The notes beneath the pieces are model-generated. The model made no database searches, was not told where the DNA came from, and saw only the letters and a program-made list of their open reading frames with translations. Source: Haloarculaceae archaeon (GTDB lineage Archaea > Halobacteriota > Halobacteria > Halobacteriales > Haloarculaceae). From it: 12,976 bases of DNA. Positions 12,919 to 12,976 of the stretch are shown here, piece after piece. Every line of letters starts with the position of its first letter. Positions within the stretch are counted from its first letter, which is position 1. The stretch lies in assembly GCA_028274885.1 (NCBI GenBank), contig JAQCMX010000177.1:1-12976 (forward strand). The letters run 5' to 3'. Made by a program: the position numbers and the translations under genes.

Positions 12919-12944
12919 TGCGGGATGTGGTCGCCACACCCGCG
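12919..12944. other. Strong GC-rich hairpin
   Basis: The arms GCGGG-A-TGTGG and CCACA-CCCGC pair over ten base pairs with one bulged A (12925) and a TCG loop (12931-12933); a G-T pair can extend it. There is no T-rich run directly after it on the plus strand. It could be an RNA structure, a terminator for a gene entering from the right, or a palindromic protein site. Confidence 0.55.
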
Positions 12945-12976
12945 AGACATCGAGTTGGCACAGATGTGAGGATCGG

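Larger units (their letters stand above)
12614..12976. other. Noncoding region upstream of the zinc-finger/pcm operon
   Basis: No convincing coding frame is seen in these 363 bases to the window end. The stretch holds the operon promoter (12636-12643), an array of ATAGTGATTAT-core repeats in both orientations (12666-12890), smaller TGAGACAC and ACAGA repeats, a short GNRA-loop hairpin (CCGC-GAAA-GCGG at 12806-12817) and a strong GC-rich hairpin at 12919-12944. The base pattern is more AT-rich around the repeats than in the flanking genes. The gene to the right is outside the window, so it is not known whether the array controls it. Confidence 0.75.

Overview
The window looks like chromosomal DNA of a haloarchaeon (class Halobacteria). 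The DNA is GC-rich and the predicted proteins are strongly acidic, with many Asp and Glu. Almost every gene has an AT-rich TATA-like box 26-29 bases upstream of its start codon and no obvious Shine-Dalgarno site, the signature of haloarchaeal leaderless transcripts. The gene families (HVO_0476-type zinc-finger protein, FrhB-like F420 protein, Zn-finger/S1/OB/DHH protein, FAD/Fe-S fusion dehydrogenase) fit. Genus cannot be told from this stretch.

Layout. Bases 1-1970 hold two plus-strand genes: the 3' part of an FrhB-like coenzyme F420 hydrogenase/dehydrogenase beta-subunit gene, then a complete membrane site-2 protease with two CBS domains. Six minus-strand genes fill 1991-9860: a 1033-residue FAD plus iron-sulfur 2-hydroxyacid dehydrogenase (GlcD/GlcF fusion type), flavin-dependent thymidylate synthase ThyX, a metallo-beta-lactamase-fold hydrolase, a Zn-finger/S1/OB/RecJ-like protein with degenerate catalytic motifs, an 87-residue orphan, and a TenA-family thiamine salvage enzyme. 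Each appears to have its own promoter, so this is a series of single genes and not one operon. A plus-strand gene for a small membrane-anchored protein (10055-10498) diverges from tenA. It converges on a minus-strand cluster: an HVO_0476-family zinc-finger protein, a canonical protein-L-isoaspartate methyltransferase (Pcm) and a divergent second Pcm-like protein.

Function. Most genes are housekeeping: redox metabolism (F420 protein, FAD/Fe-S dehydrogenase), dTMP synthesis (ThyX), thiamine salvage (TenA), protein repair (Pcm pair), nucleic-acid transactions (DHH/S1/OB protein) and intramembrane proteolysis. They do not form one pathway. The only tightly linked set is zinc-finger protein - Pcm - Pcm-like, with one base between the first two genes.

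The least explained part is the noncoding 3' end (12614-12976). It carries a four-copy array of an ATAGTGATTAT-core motif, two copies in each orientation, including perfect 15-base inverted repeats, and then a strong GC-rich hairpin. No CRISPR array, tRNA, rRNA, insertion sequence or integrase was seen.
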